Under the pieces are notes generated by a model. That model was not told the origin of the DNA and made no database searches. It was given only the letters and a program-made list of their open reading frames with translations. The position numbers and the translations under genes were made by a program. A stretch of 64,000 nucleotides of DNA, taken from Nocardia nova NBRC 15556 (lineage in GTDB: Bacteria; Actinomycetota; Actinomycetes; Mycobacteriales; Mycobacteriaceae). The stretch spans positions 62,001 to 126,000 of the forward strand of contig NZ_BDBN01000007.1 in assembly GCF_001613005.1 (NCBI RefSeq), given 5' to 3'. This document shows, in pieces, positions 1 to 7,798 of this stretch; the first letter of the stretch is position 1, and the number at the start of each line of letters is the position of its first letter.

Positions 1-147
1 GGGGTCCTCATCGCCAGCGGATCCGCGGCCCGCGCGGCCGCGGTTCAGATCCTCGTGCTCCTCGGCCTGCTCCTCGCACAATCCTGCGCGGTCGCGGTCA
101 CCATCGAACTGGTCGCCCACGGCCGAATCCGACGACCCTCACGCTGA
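1..147 (+). CDS. C-terminal end of a membrane protein (partial)
   Basis: The frame is open from the first base and stops at TGA 145-147, so only the last 48 residues are seen. They contain one hydrophobic helix (ILVLLGLLLAQSCAVAV) followed by a short basic tail, RIRRPSR. An alternating small/hydrophobic pattern before the helix (SAARAAAVQ) resembles the last helices of FetB/UPF0014-type ABC permeases, but this is a weak resemblance and the family is not established. The 5' part lies outside the window. Confidence 0.5.
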   Translation, partial: GVLIASGSAARAAAVQILVLLGLLLAQSCAVAVTIELVAHGRIRRPSR

Positions 148-415
148 GTTGCGTCAACCTCTCGGCAGGATCCAGCCCGGTACACGGTAAACGCCCGACA
201 GGCGACATCTCAGCCACCAGTGACGTTCGCGGACACCGGACCGTCGCGTGCCGCGCAACAGTTTCACGACACCCCACGCTGAAGGGTCCGAGCGTCAATG
301 GCTGTAGATCGTGCCGATGGCCGCGGTGGTGGGCTCCTGACTGCCGATAGTGCCGAAGGTCGAATCCAACCGCTCCGGATCGCAGTCGGTCGGCAGACCC
401 GCAGCCGCGCGCGAT

Positions 416-1366
416 CTAGAGGTCGATGACCACCTTGCCCCGAACGTGCCCTCCGGCCTGTAGTTCGGCCGCGCGGCGGATCTGCTCGATCGGGAAGCTC
501 GCCGCGATCGGCACCCGCAGTCGCCCGGCCGCGACCAAGCCGACCAACTCCTCCACCGCACCGGCGGCGGCGTTGGCGCCGTTGGCTGAGGTGACGCCGT
601 CGACTTGCGCGGCGATAAGGCTGATTCGGCTGTCGGGGACGCCGAGTTCCCTTGCGGCGTGCACGGTTTCAGTTCCGTGGAGATCGATCGCGGCGGTGAC
701 ACCGCCGGGTGCGAGGGCGCGGACCCGGTCGGCCAGGCCGTCGCCGTAGGTGACCGGTTCGGCTCCGAGATCCCTCAGGAAATCGGCCGATGTCGCCGAT
801 CCAGTCCCGATCACCCGCGCTCCCGCCAGCCGGGCCAGCTGGACGGCGAACACCCCGACCCCGCCTCCCGCGCCGCCGATCAGCACCGTGTCTCCCGGGC
901 CGGGCGCGACCACGGCGAGAGCCGCCGACGCCGTGCGGCCGGCGATCAACAGGGTGGCGGCGATGCGGTCGTCGACCTCGTCCGGGGTGTGGTGGGCCTC
1001 GTTCGCCGCGGTCGCTCCGGTCGCGTCGACCACCACGAAGCCGGCGACCGCGCGCGAGAGGGCACCCCCGAACACCCGGTCGCCGGGCGCGAAGCCGCTC
1101 ACCCCCTCGCCGACCTGGTCGACCACTCCCGCGTAATCGGTCCCGAATCCCGCCGGAAGCCTCAAACCGAACCGGGCGGCAGTGTCCGCGTCGACGATCA
1201 TCTTCCAATCCATCGGGTTCAGGCCGGCCGCGGTGACCCGCACGCGAACCTGCCCCGGACCGGTCGGCGGAGCCGGAATCTCACGGACTTCCAGGACTTC
1301 GGGGCCGCCGAACGACTCGAGCTGGACCGCCCTGCCCGTCAGCCGTCGATCGCTGTGTTCGTGCAT
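416..1366 (-). CDS. NADP-dependent quinone oxidoreductase-like enzyme (zinc-free MDR family)
   Basis: A 316-residue medium-chain dehydrogenase/reductase of the quinone-oxidoreductase type. It has the GroES-like N-terminal half (AGLNPMDWK near residue 48; GDRVFGG near 96) and a Rossmann half with the nucleotide-binding loop GGAGGGVGVFA near 164-174. It lacks the zinc-ligand cysteines of true alcohol dehydrogenases. It presumably reduces a quinone or an enone with NADPH in the cytosol. The ATG at 1366 is preferred over upstream in-frame starts because GAGAGG lies six bases before it. The gene is divergent from the TetR gene at 1481, and the shared region holds two operator-like palindromes, so it is the probable regulatory target. 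Confidence 0.85.
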   Translation of the reverse strand: MHEHSDRRLTGRAVQLESFGGPEVLEVREIPAPPTGPGQVRVRVTAAGLNPMDWKMIVDADTAARFGLRLPAGFGTDYAGVVDQVGEGVSGFAPGDRVFGGALSRAVAGFVVVDATGATAANEAHHTPDEVDDRIAATLLIAGRTASAALAVVAPGPGDTVLIGGAGGGVGVFAVQLARLAGARVIGTGSATSADFLRDLGAEPVTYGDGLADRVRALAPGGVTAAIDLHGTETVHAARELGVPDSRISLIAAQVDGVTSANGANAAAGAVEELVGLVAAGRLRVPIAASFPIEQIRRAAELQAGGHVRGKVVIDL

Positions 1367-1422
1367 GTATGCCTCTCTCATCGGGCCGAGGGAAGGTCTC
1401 GTCCGGACCGAAGAACGCACTG

Positions 1423-1442
1423 AAACGGACTATGCTCCGCTT
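1423..1442. promoter_or_regulatory. Operator-like imperfect palindrome, copy 1
   Basis: AAACGGA-N6-TCCGCTT. The arms are complementary except at one position. The same sequence recurs at 1462-1481, between the divergent oxidoreductase and TetR genes. This is the layout expected for TetR autoregulation plus repression of the neighbour. Confidence 0.6.
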
Positions 1443-1461
1443 ACATGAACGACCGTACCAT

Positions 1462-1481
1462 AAACGGAGCGTGATCCGCTT
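1462..1481. promoter_or_regulatory. Operator-like imperfect palindrome, copy 2
   Basis: The second AAACGGA-N6-TCCGCTT, identical in both arms to copy 1 but with a different spacer, 39 bp downstream of it. It ends on the first base of the TTG start of the TetR gene, so a bound dimer would also cover the start and block transcription. Confidence 0.6.
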
Positions 1482-2050
1482 TGAGTGAATCGGAGACGCG
1501 CACGCCCCGCGCGGACGCAACCCGTAACCGTGACCAGTTGCTCGCGGTGGCGACCCGCATGTTCGCCTCGGGTGAGTCCGACGCGTCGCTCCGTGCGATC
1601 GCGCGCGAGGCCGGCGTCGGCATCGGCACGCTCTACCGGCACTTCCCGACCCGCGAGTCGCTGGTCGACGCGGTCTACCGCGGTCAGGTCGTGCGGCTGA
1701 CGACCGGAGCCCGCGAACTGCTCGGTTACCGGCCCCCGGCCGCGGCGATGCGGCAGTGGATGGACTTGTTCGGGGACTGGGTCGCGACCAAGAACGGGAT
1801 GCTCGACACATTGCTGGCGATGATCGAGTCGGGTGAGATCGCCCACGCGCAGACCCGAACCGAGCTGCTGGAGGCCATCACCATCATCCTCGACGCCGGG
1901 CACGCGGCGGGTGATCTTCGCCGCGACGTCACCGCCGAAGACATCGCCGCCTTCCTCGTCGGCATCTTCACCGTCGCTCCTCGACCCGACCATGAACCCA
2001 CCGCCGATCGCCTACTCGACATCCTGATGGACGGCCTCCGGCCGACCTGA
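1481..2050 (+). CDS. TetR-family transcriptional regulator
   Basis: A 189-residue TetR repressor. The N-terminal helix-turn-helix is complete (SLRAIAREAGVGIGTLYRHF, near residues 37-56), followed by a mostly helical ligand-binding domain with no recognisable substrate signature. The start is TTG at 1481 with GGAG eleven bases upstream, between GTG/ATG-poor flanks. It is divergent from an NADP-dependent oxidoreductase, with two copies of an AAACGGA-N6-TCCGCTT palindrome between them, which argues for autoregulation and control of the oxidoreductase. The inducer is unknown. Confidence 0.88.
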   Translation: MSESETRTPRADATRNRDQLLAVATRMFASGESDASLRAIAREAGVGIGTLYRHFPTRESLVDAVYRGQVVRLTTGARELLGYRPPAAAMRQWMDLFGDWVATKNGMLDTLLAMIESGEIAHAQTRTELLEAITIILDAGHAAGDLRRDVTAEDIAAFLVGIFTVAPRPDHEPTADRLLDILMDGLRPT

Positions 2051-2100
2051 GCCCCGGACCTAGACAACCGACGCGGAGTGCCCGACACCCATCACGGCGC

Positions 2101-2122
2101 TAAGGATCTGTATGGATCCTTA
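2101..2122. repeat. Perfect 8-bp inverted repeat upstream of the lipoprotein gene
   Basis: TAAGGATC and GATCCTTA are separated by six bases (TGTATG), 34 bp before the ATG of the lipoprotein gene. There is no T-run, so a protein-binding operator is more likely than a terminator. Confidence 0.45.
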
Positions 2123-2155
2123 CCCGCACCTTGCGGCGGCGCCACAGATGGCGGC

Positions 2156-2686
2156 ATGGTGCGCCGTATGCGAAGGATCGGGCCGTTCGCCGCCGCACTG
2201 ATTGCCATGATGATCTGCGTGACGGCCGGATGCTCGAGCCACACACAGCAGAATGCCGCCGTGCGGCCCTCGGTCGATCCCAACCTGCTGGCCGGATGCG
2301 GCCCGCTGTCGGATCCGGTCATCGCCGCCACACTGCGCGTGCCCGCCGTGGAACCCGAGGGCGGCTCCACCATATGCGGGTGGCGCGCCGCCTACCCCGG
2401 CGCCGGCACGGCCGAGCTCACCTACGCGTGGCTGCGCGACGACACCCTCGCCCGCGACGTCGAGGTGGCCAACCAGCAGGGGTATCAGGTCGAGAAGGTG
2501 GTGATCAAACGCTTCGGCGGTATGTACTGGCGCACTCCCCGTGACCCCGGCAGCTGCGCGGTCACCGCCGCCGACACCGGCACTGTCACGTGGTGGGTCA
2601 ACAATCGTGACCACACCGCCCGGCCCGATCCCTGCGCCGCGGCGATGAACCTGATGCAGGCCACCCTCTCGATCGACGGTGTCTGA
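2156..2686 (+). CDS. DUF3558-type secreted lipoprotein
   Basis: A 176-residue protein with a basic N-terminus, a hydrophobic signal segment and the lipobox TAGC near residue 23, so it should be lipidated and anchored outside the membrane. The mature part has several cysteines and a C-terminal core ending CAAAMNLMQATLSI, as in DUF3558 proteins, which are common in mycobacteria, Nocardia and Streptomyces and have no established function. ATG 2156 is preferred to an upstream GTG at 2078 because it gives a proper signal peptide; ATG 2168 is also possible. Confidence 0.75.
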   Translation: MVRRMRRIGPFAAALIAMMICVTAGCSSHTQQNAAVRPSVDPNLLAGCGPLSDPVIAATLRVPAVEPEGGSTICGWRAAYPGAGTAELTYAWLRDDTLARDVEVANQQGYQVEKVVIKRFGGMYWRTPRDPGSCAVTAADTGTVTWWVNNRDHTARPDPCAAAMNLMQATLSIDGV

Positions 2687-2781
2687 CAGGTCGACATGTC
2701 GATCGGATTTGTGACTCGCAGCGATAGGTGGCGGTGTCCTCGTGCGGTTGGATCGCGTTGGTGGTCGGCGTGCCTGGGTGA

Positions 2782-3312
2782 TCAGCTGGGACCCTCGGCC
2801 CTGAATCCGTCGAAGAGGCGGCCGCCGAATGCGTTGAGTGCCTGCGTGACGATGTCAGCCATCGGTTCGATGGCACCGAGCGCAACTGACCGCACCCCGT
2901 GCGCCAGCGTCTGCGAGTAGTCCGTGCTGGTCTCTCGATCGAGGGAGCACAGCTCGCGGTGCAGCCATTTGCCACTGCCTGTCCAATGGCCGTGCCCGGT
3001 GAGTAGCAGGTCGGCGGTGGCTCGCCACAGGTTGACCGCGATCAGCAGGCGTTCGTTGTCGTCGTGGGAACCCGCGAGATCATCGAGTAGATCGGTGATT
3101 CCGTAACGAGCGGCTTGCATTTCCGCAGCGGTGAGCGGTTCCGGACCAGCGGCCAGTTGTGCTGCGCATCTTGCCCGCAGAGGTTCACCGCTGCCGTCGT
3201 TGTCGAGCAGGATGTGGCTCTGACCGATCAGCCGCAGGGTTGCCGGCCGCCTCGCCTTTCGCTCTATGGCGAGGAAATGCTCCATCGACGTTTCGGTTTG
3301 CACGAACAGCAC
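2782..3312 (-). CDS. Nucleotidyltransferase-like protein lacking its N-terminus (probably broken)
   Basis: From the first available start (GTG 3312) the protein has 176 residues and matches the C-terminal part of small nucleotidyltransferases (ARYGITDLLDDL; LLLTGHGHWTGSGKWL). The same frame continues upstream through the catalytic motif GGSTALGIATATSDLDI and the preceding FPQARAAW as far as a TGA at 3490-3492. No ATG, GTG or TTG occurs between that stop and 3312. The active-site half is therefore present in the DNA but has no start codon, so a frameshift or nonsense change near 3455-3492 is likely. Treat it as a probable pseudogene, or as a gene using a non-canonical start. Confidence 0.6.
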   Translation of the reverse strand: MLFVQTETSMEHFLAIERKARRPATLRLIGQSHILLDNDGSGEPLRARCAAQLAAGPEPLTAAEMQAARYGITDLLDDLAGSHDDNERLLIAVNLWRATADLLLTGHGHWTGSGKWLHRELCSLDRETSTDYSQTLAHGVRSVALGAIEPMADIVTQALNAFGGRLFDGFRAEGPS

Positions 3313-3489
3313 TACCGGCCACTGGTGATAGATCAGCGACTCCCGGTAGGGCGCTGGTGGGCCCGCAAGCAGTACGGTGATGTCCAGATCCGATGTCGCC
3401 GTGGCGATCCCGAGCGCGGTGCTGCCACCCAGCCAAGCCGCCCGTGCCTGAGGGAACCACTCAACTCCATCGAACGCGTTAGTACACGC

Positions 3490-3801
3490 TCACCGGGGCC
3501 TCGGGTACAACTCGCGAGCCTGCTGGGTAACGCCACTGTTCCCCTGGTGTCCGGGCCCGTGTGGGCCACGAGACCCGAAAGGCAACACACCAGATATGCT
3601 CGTTCACAACGGCTTTCGACGCCGCAATCGCGGAGACGTGATCGGACCTACCGGTGCCGGTACTCTGCTGGTTTCCCTCCTGACAGTGGGAACAGCGTCT
3701 AGGACCCATAAGGCATCTCCGGCGGCATCACCGTGACCAGTCAGTGCCTCGCTGATCGGGCCGCAGAGGCACAACGCCTGACCGAATTCGAGAGTGCATC
3801 A
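3490..3801. other. Gene-free stretch
   Basis: 312 bases between the nucleotidyltransferase remnant and the next gene. Small frames occur on both strands, but none has a recognisable product or ribosome binding site. Part of it may be the lost 5' end of the nucleotidyltransferase gene. Confidence 0.5.
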
Positions 3802-4185
3802 CTATCGACGCGCATTCTCTGCCATGGATGTGGACCAGAAGTCGATGATCTTGGCCGCTTGCTCCTGTGTGATAAGGCCTTGCTCGACCGCCGTGGCAGC
3901 GACACGCACGACCATCGACTGCTCGGGCCAGTTCCTGGCATCGAAGCCTGGCGTCTCGACCGGTTCGATTCCGACGTGACCATATTCCAAGACTTCGCCG
4001 GGCACTGAGGCGATGAGCGGCTCGCCCGACGACGATTCCACCGACAGCACGCTCACATCCACGTAATCCGTACGCACCTCCAATACCAGTGCATGACGTC
4101 CATGCAAGCAATGCGCATTTACACACGGGCCGCCGATGGTTACGCGGTCGCCGATTTCCAGCGGCCAACCGTGTCGATCCAGCAC
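3802..4185 (-). CDS. Hypothetical protein
   Basis: A 127-residue soluble protein of unknown function. The N-terminal half is beta-rich (EIGDRVTIGGPCVNAHC and HALVLEVRTDYVDVSVLSV), like a small barrel domain. The C-terminal half is helical (GLITQEQAAKIIDFW). GTG 4185 is supported by AAGGAG five bases upstream. It follows the P450 gene on the same strand with an 83-bp gap, so it may be the last gene of the biosynthetic run, but nothing in the sequence ties it to a reaction. Confidence 0.6.
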   Translation of the reverse strand: MLDRHGWPLEIGDRVTIGGPCVNAHCLHGRHALVLEVRTDYVDVSVLSVESSSGEPLIASVPGEVLEYGHVGIEPVETPGFDARNWPEQSMVVRVAATAVEQGLITQEQAAKIIDFWSTSMAENARR

Positions 4186-4268
4186 GATGTCTCCTTCTGC
4201 AATGAGAGTGAGCGGGCGGGTCGGCCGAACTCAGCCGACACTCGTCCGTCAGTCAAGGGGTTCGGCGC

Positions 4269-5492
4269 CTAGCGCCCATCGATGTAGCGGCCCGGCCGAA
4301 CCGGCAGTTCGACAAGCGCACGGGTGATTACGCTGGATTGCCAGCACAGGTCGCCAGCCGGAACCGCCAGGTCCAGTTCCGGGAAGACAGCCAGCAGGCG
4401 GGCCACAGCGATGGACACCTCGGTTCTGGCCAGAGCCGCACCGACACATCGGTGGACTCCGTACCCGAAGGCGATGTGCCGGTTGTCCATTCGAGACACA
4501 TCGAACCGATGCGGCCGGTCGAACTGTTCCGCATCGCGATCGGCTGCCGCCAACGACACGAGCACGATCTGGCCGCTGTCGATACGCTGGGACCCCAGAA
4601 TCACTTGCGCTGTCGTGAAGCGGTAGGTCGCCATATGGACCGATCCCTCGAACCGCAATACCTCGTCGATGAACGGTCTGATCAGATAGTCGTCACGACG
4701 AAGATCCTCGAACAGCCCACGATCCCCGAGCAGGATACGAACGGCGTTGCCGATCATCCCGGCCGTCGTTTCCTGACTGCCGAGCAGCAGCGCGTTGACC
4801 ATCGCGACGAGTTCGGACTCACTCAGGTGCCCCCCGTCGTCGGTCGCGGCGATCAGCTCGGCCAGCAGATCGGTGGCTTGTGCCCCGCTGCGGCGATTCT
4901 CCACCAGATCAGCCACATAACGCTGAAACTCCGCTGCCGCGGCGTACTTTTCGTCCACGCCAGCTGTTGACAGCTGGACGGTGAGCCAGGTCTGGAAGAT
5001 CGTCCTGTCAGCGACCGGAACGCCGAGCAGTTGGCTGATCACCGAGATTGCCAGCGGTAGCGCGTAGGCCTCGATGAGATCGACTTCCGGCCGGCCCGCC
5101 ATATCGGCGAGCAGTGCGTCCGCGATTTCGGCGACGCGGGGCGCGAGGTCTCGCACGGCGTTGCCGGACAATGCCTTCATTACAATGTTGCGCAGCCGTG
5201 TGTGCCTGGGCGGGTCTGCGTAGAGCATGTGGTCATTCACACGAGGGTCCAAGCGCAGGACCACGTTGCCGTTTCGCTGCGCCGTCTCTCCCGCCGGACC
5301 GTAAAGGTCCTTGCTCATCGTCGGATCCAACAGGACCTGCTTGGCCAGGTCGTAGTCGGTTATGAGCCACACGCGCATTCCGCTGGGAAACTCAACATGC
5401 TGTACCGGACCACGCCGATTCAGCTCGGCGTAGGTCGGGTAGGGGTTCTGAAAGAAGTCTTCGCCCAGTTTGTAGGGCGCATCGACCGTCAC
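4269..5492 (-). CDS. Cytochrome P450
   Basis: A 407-residue bacterial class I P450. The I-helix oxygen-activation motif is GSQETT near 238-243, the ExxR pair is EVLR at 277-280, and the haem loop FGYGVHRCVG puts the thiolate Cys at 349. It needs a ferredoxin and a reductase, and neither is encoded nearby. GTG 5492 has AAAGG seven bases upstream. It lies 45 bp after the StrR-like regulator and in the same direction, so it is probably a tailoring oxidase for the cluster product. Its substrate cannot be read from the sequence. Confidence 0.92.
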   Translation of the reverse strand: MTVDAPYKLGEDFFQNPYPTYAELNRRGPVQHVEFPSGMRVWLITDYDLAKQVLLDPTMSKDLYGPAGETAQRNGNVVLRLDPRVNDHMLYADPPRHTRLRNIVMKALSGNAVRDLAPRVAEIADALLADMAGRPEVDLIEAYALPLAISVISQLLGVPVADRTIFQTWLTVQLSTAGVDEKYAAAAEFQRYVADLVENRRSGAQATDLLAELIAATDDGGHLSESELVAMVNALLLGSQETTAGMIGNAVRILLGDRGLFEDLRRDDYLIRPFIDEVLRFEGSVHMATYRFTTAQVILGSQRIDSGQIVLVSLAAADRDAEQFDRPHRFDVSRMDNRHIAFGYGVHRCVGAALARTEVSIAVARLLAVFPELDLAVPAGDLCWQSSVITRALVELPVRPGRYIDGR

Positions 5493-5537
5493 GATATTGC
5501 CTTTCGTCGCCTCGACCGTAGTTGGCGAGGCGGTCAG

Positions 5538-6542
5538 TTACGCCACTGTCGACTGATCGCGATCGGCCAGCTCGTCTGCGAATTTGTGCCAGCTCGAGGC
5601 ACATTCACGCGCCACCTTGGAGACAAGATCGACACAGTGCGGTGGCACACTTGTCACCAGCTGCTCGCGGGCTTGAGCCTCCATCAACGGCCAGCTCAGC
5701 AATCGCAGCAGAACGCGTCCCGACTCGGTGAGCCGCAGGGACGGATCCTTCTGCAGTGTTCTGAGCAGGTCTCCCGCCGGCTCGGCGCCTGGACCGACGG
5801 CGCCCGAGGACTTGCGCGCGGTGCGTTTCACCTTGGCGGGGATCGGATCTTCGCCGCGTTCGATGCGAGCGCGGACGTCACGAACCGTCGCAGGGGAAAC
5901 ACCTGCTGCGGATGCGATCTCACGAAGTGAAGCGTCCGGTCGTTCCGCGAGAAGCCGACTCGCGGCGCGACGCCCCTCGCCGCTGTCGATCGGACGGACC
6001 TTACCATCTCGGCCGATTCGGCCCTGCTCCTGCGGCAGCGCGTCGTTCGTACATCGGCGCAGTGCCGCAATGGCTTTCGCCGACAAACCGGTACACACCG
6101 CCAACGCCCGATCCGACCAGTTCGGATGCGATTCGAGCAGCCGCCGCGCGGCCGCCGATCGATCGGCCACCGACAGCGGAAGGCCGTGAGACACGTTGGC
6201 TCGCACCGCGATTGCGAACGCATCCGAAACGGAGCCGTCGAAAAACGTGACTTCGATCCGGTGGTCACCGCGGAGTTCCGCAGCACGTAGGCGATGCATC
6301 CCATCGATCACACGCATCGTCTGACGGTGAACGATGATCGGAGGGAGCGGCACGTCCAGCGCGGCCAGCATTTTGATGTGTTCCGAATCCTCACCGCCAA
6401 GTCGAGGGGTATCCGCATGGCGGAGCTGTGCGATGTCAACTTCGATGGCATGCGCGAGCGTCACCCCCTCGCCCTCTCGCATGTCATCGCTATTACTAAA
6501 TCTATCGATTTGACTCGCGATTCTGCGACCGATTTCACTCAT
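5538..6542 (-). CDS. StrR/NovG-type pathway-specific activator (ParB-like domain plus HTH)
   Basis: A 334-residue DNA-binding protein. The ParB/sulfiredoxin-like N-terminal domain carries MRVIDGMHRLRAAELRG and the conserved ANVSHGLPL segment. It is followed by WSDRALAVCTGLSAKAIAAL and a second HTH-like segment (SLREIASAAGVSPATVRDVR). This is the architecture of StrR, NovG and related activators of aminoglycoside, aminocoumarin and glycopeptide clusters, which bind GTTCRACTG-N11-CRGTYGAAC. A perfect site of that kind lies at 26560-26588, ahead of the cluster's first gene. The ATG at 6542 is chosen; an in-frame TTG at 6560 directly after AAGGGGA is an alternative. It probably has its own promoter in the 457-bp gap upstream. 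Confidence 0.87.
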   Translation of the reverse strand: MSEIGRRIASQIDRFSNSDDMREGEGVTLAHAIEVDIAQLRHADTPRLGGEDSEHIKMLAALDVPLPPIIVHRQTMRVIDGMHRLRAAELRGDHRIEVTFFDGSVSDAFAIAVRANVSHGLPLSVADRSAAARRLLESHPNWSDRALAVCTGLSAKAIAALRRCTNDALPQEQGRIGRDGKVRPIDSGEGRRAASRLLAERPDASLREIASAAGVSPATVRDVRARIERGEDPIPAKVKRTARKSSGAVGPGAEPAGDLLRTLQKDPSLRLTESGRVLLRLLSWPLMEAQAREQLVTSVPPHCVDLVSKVARECASSWHKFADELADRDQSTVA

Positions 6543-6756
6543 AGCTCTAATTGTCCCCAATCCCCTTCATTCGACAATGAGCATGCAAGCCCAGGGAACA
6601 ACCGACACCGTCGGGCAATGACCAGAAAATAAGTTAGCGTCAATGCAATCTCGAAATATCACCGAGCGAAACAATCGATTTCTTTCACCTTCTACTGTGA
6701 AGAAGACTGCTCCGTCGGCGATCCATTTCCTTCCCACCCCTACCACCCGGTCATGC

Positions 6757-6765
6757 GTTCGACTG
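6757..6765. promoter_or_regulatory. StrR/NovG half-site
   Basis: GTTCGACTG matches the left half of the StrR/NovG consensus exactly. The right half is imperfect: CGGTCGCGAAC follows at non-standard spacing. It lies about 215 bp upstream of the regulator's own start, which would fit autoregulation. Confidence 0.35.
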
Positions 6766-6785
6766 CGTCGGTCGCGAACAAAGTC

Positions 6786-6799
6786 TAGAACATGTTCTA
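6786..6799. promoter_or_regulatory. KstR-like palindrome TAGAACATGTTCTA
   Basis: A perfect 14-bp palindrome that fits TNNAACNNGTTNNA, the motif described for the TetR-type steroid-catabolism repressor KstR. Similar sites lie at 27557 and 30423. No kstR gene is in the window. Confidence 0.5.
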
Positions 6800-6999
6800 C
6801 TAGTCCGTCCACATCGAGTGACACGATGCGGATTTCGGAGACTTCCCGTTACAGACACAAAGTACGTTGCACTGCAGGAAGTTTGGCGGATGGCCCGACA
6901 TCAGCAGCCGCCGGCGCGGGCCCGTCACGCCACAACGAGTGAAACATGTTAACCAGAACTTCACCCGGCGGTGCCGTCGATTTGTCCGAAATGCGTTAG

Positions 7000-7758
7000 T
7001 CATGCCACCGATATGCGTTCCAGTTTTCTGGGCTCCTGCTCTGAATACGCTGCACGCGCGTGCAGCACCCGCCTGTTGTCGAGCACCAGGACCTGACCGA
7101 CCTGCCATCGGTGGCGGTACACCACCTCCGGCCGGTTCAGCAGATCTGCCATTCTGGCGAATAGGGCAGTACTCTCCGCCGCGGTGTATCCGACCACGGC
7201 CGCGCCGAAATTCCGGTCTGGGTCCTCGGGGTAGCTAACACCGACGTACAGCGTGTCAGCACCGGTCACCGGATCGACCCGGATCGGGCACTCCACGGGG
7301 TTACCGGCCCCATCGGCAACGTAGAAGCCGGACACGTTCGACCAGTACTCGATCTCGATACTTCGCAGCTCGTCGACGAGTGCGGCCGGCGCCACATCGA
7401 AGAACGCCTCGCTCCGCGCGATCAGGGTCTCGCCGCCCCGGATAGGCGCCTCGAGGCATTCCATCCCGATGAAGCTCACGTCGGTCGCGTTCAAGATGGC
7501 GTCGGCATGCATCGGGATCGCGCCGGTGCGGAACTGCGAGTTCTCGGTACCGGCGCGTTCCTGCATGGTGAGTCTCGTCCCGAACTGGTACGGCACCGGT
7601 TCTCCGAGTGGAGCCATGATCTGTTCGAGCGAGAGCTGGTCACCGGAAACAGGTTCCATGATCGCGAACCCGAACCGCCGCAAGCATTCTCGATACGCAT
7701 CGGGATCCCGCCTGGTGCAGCGGGCTTGCGCCGCGAGCTGTCCACCCCCGACTGTCAT
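7000..7758 (-). CDS. CarC-like Fe(II)/2-oxoglutarate oxygenase (second copy)
   Basis: A 252-residue oxygenase of the TauD/carbapenem-synthase family. The iron ligands are His84 and Asp86 in MHADAILN and His233 in LDNRRVLHA; a C-terminal Arg (near 245) would bind 2-oxoglutarate. The blocks LGEPVPYQFGTRL, GGETLIARSEAFF and VLDNRRVLH line up with CarC, which epimerises and desaturates carbapenams, and with the paralogue at 21867-22637. ATG 7758 is chosen because GGAAGGA lies just upstream. It follows the acyl-CoA-dehydrogenase-like gene by 40 bp. Two such oxygenases parallel ThnG/ThnQ of the thienamycin cluster. The exact step is inferred, not shown. Confidence 0.82.
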   Translation of the reverse strand: MTVGGGQLAAQARCTRRDPDAYRECLRRFGFAIMEPVSGDQLSLEQIMAPLGEPVPYQFGTRLTMQERAGTENSQFRTGAIPMHADAILNATDVSFIGMECLEAPIRGGETLIARSEAFFDVAPAALVDELRSIEIEYWSNVSGFYVADGAGNPVECPIRVDPVTGADTLYVGVSYPEDPDRNFGAAVVGYTAAESTALFARMADLLNRPEVVYRHRWQVGQVLVLDNRRVLHARAAYSEQEPRKLERISVA

Positions 7759-7798
7759 GTTCACTTGTCCTTCCTGTCCGCCGAACGGCACGCCGGGC

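Larger units (their letters stand above)
6543..6999. other. Intergenic control region of the StrR-like gene
   Basis: 457 bases, AT-richer than the flanking genes. It holds an exact StrR/NovG half-site (6757-6765) and a perfect 14-bp palindrome (6786-6799). An 85-residue frame on the minus strand (6567-6824) crosses both sites and has atypical third-position composition, so it is not called as a gene. Confidence 0.55.

Noticed and set aside
6786..6799. SOS (LexA) box
   Set aside because: The actinobacterial LexA motif has GAAC and GTTC separated by four bases; here the gap is two. The sequence fits the KstR-type TNNAACNNGTTNNA instead.
6567..6824. 85-residue minus-strand frame ahead of the StrR-like gene
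   Set aside because: Third-position composition is unlike the neighbouring genes, no family is recognised and the frame overlaps two regulatory motifs.
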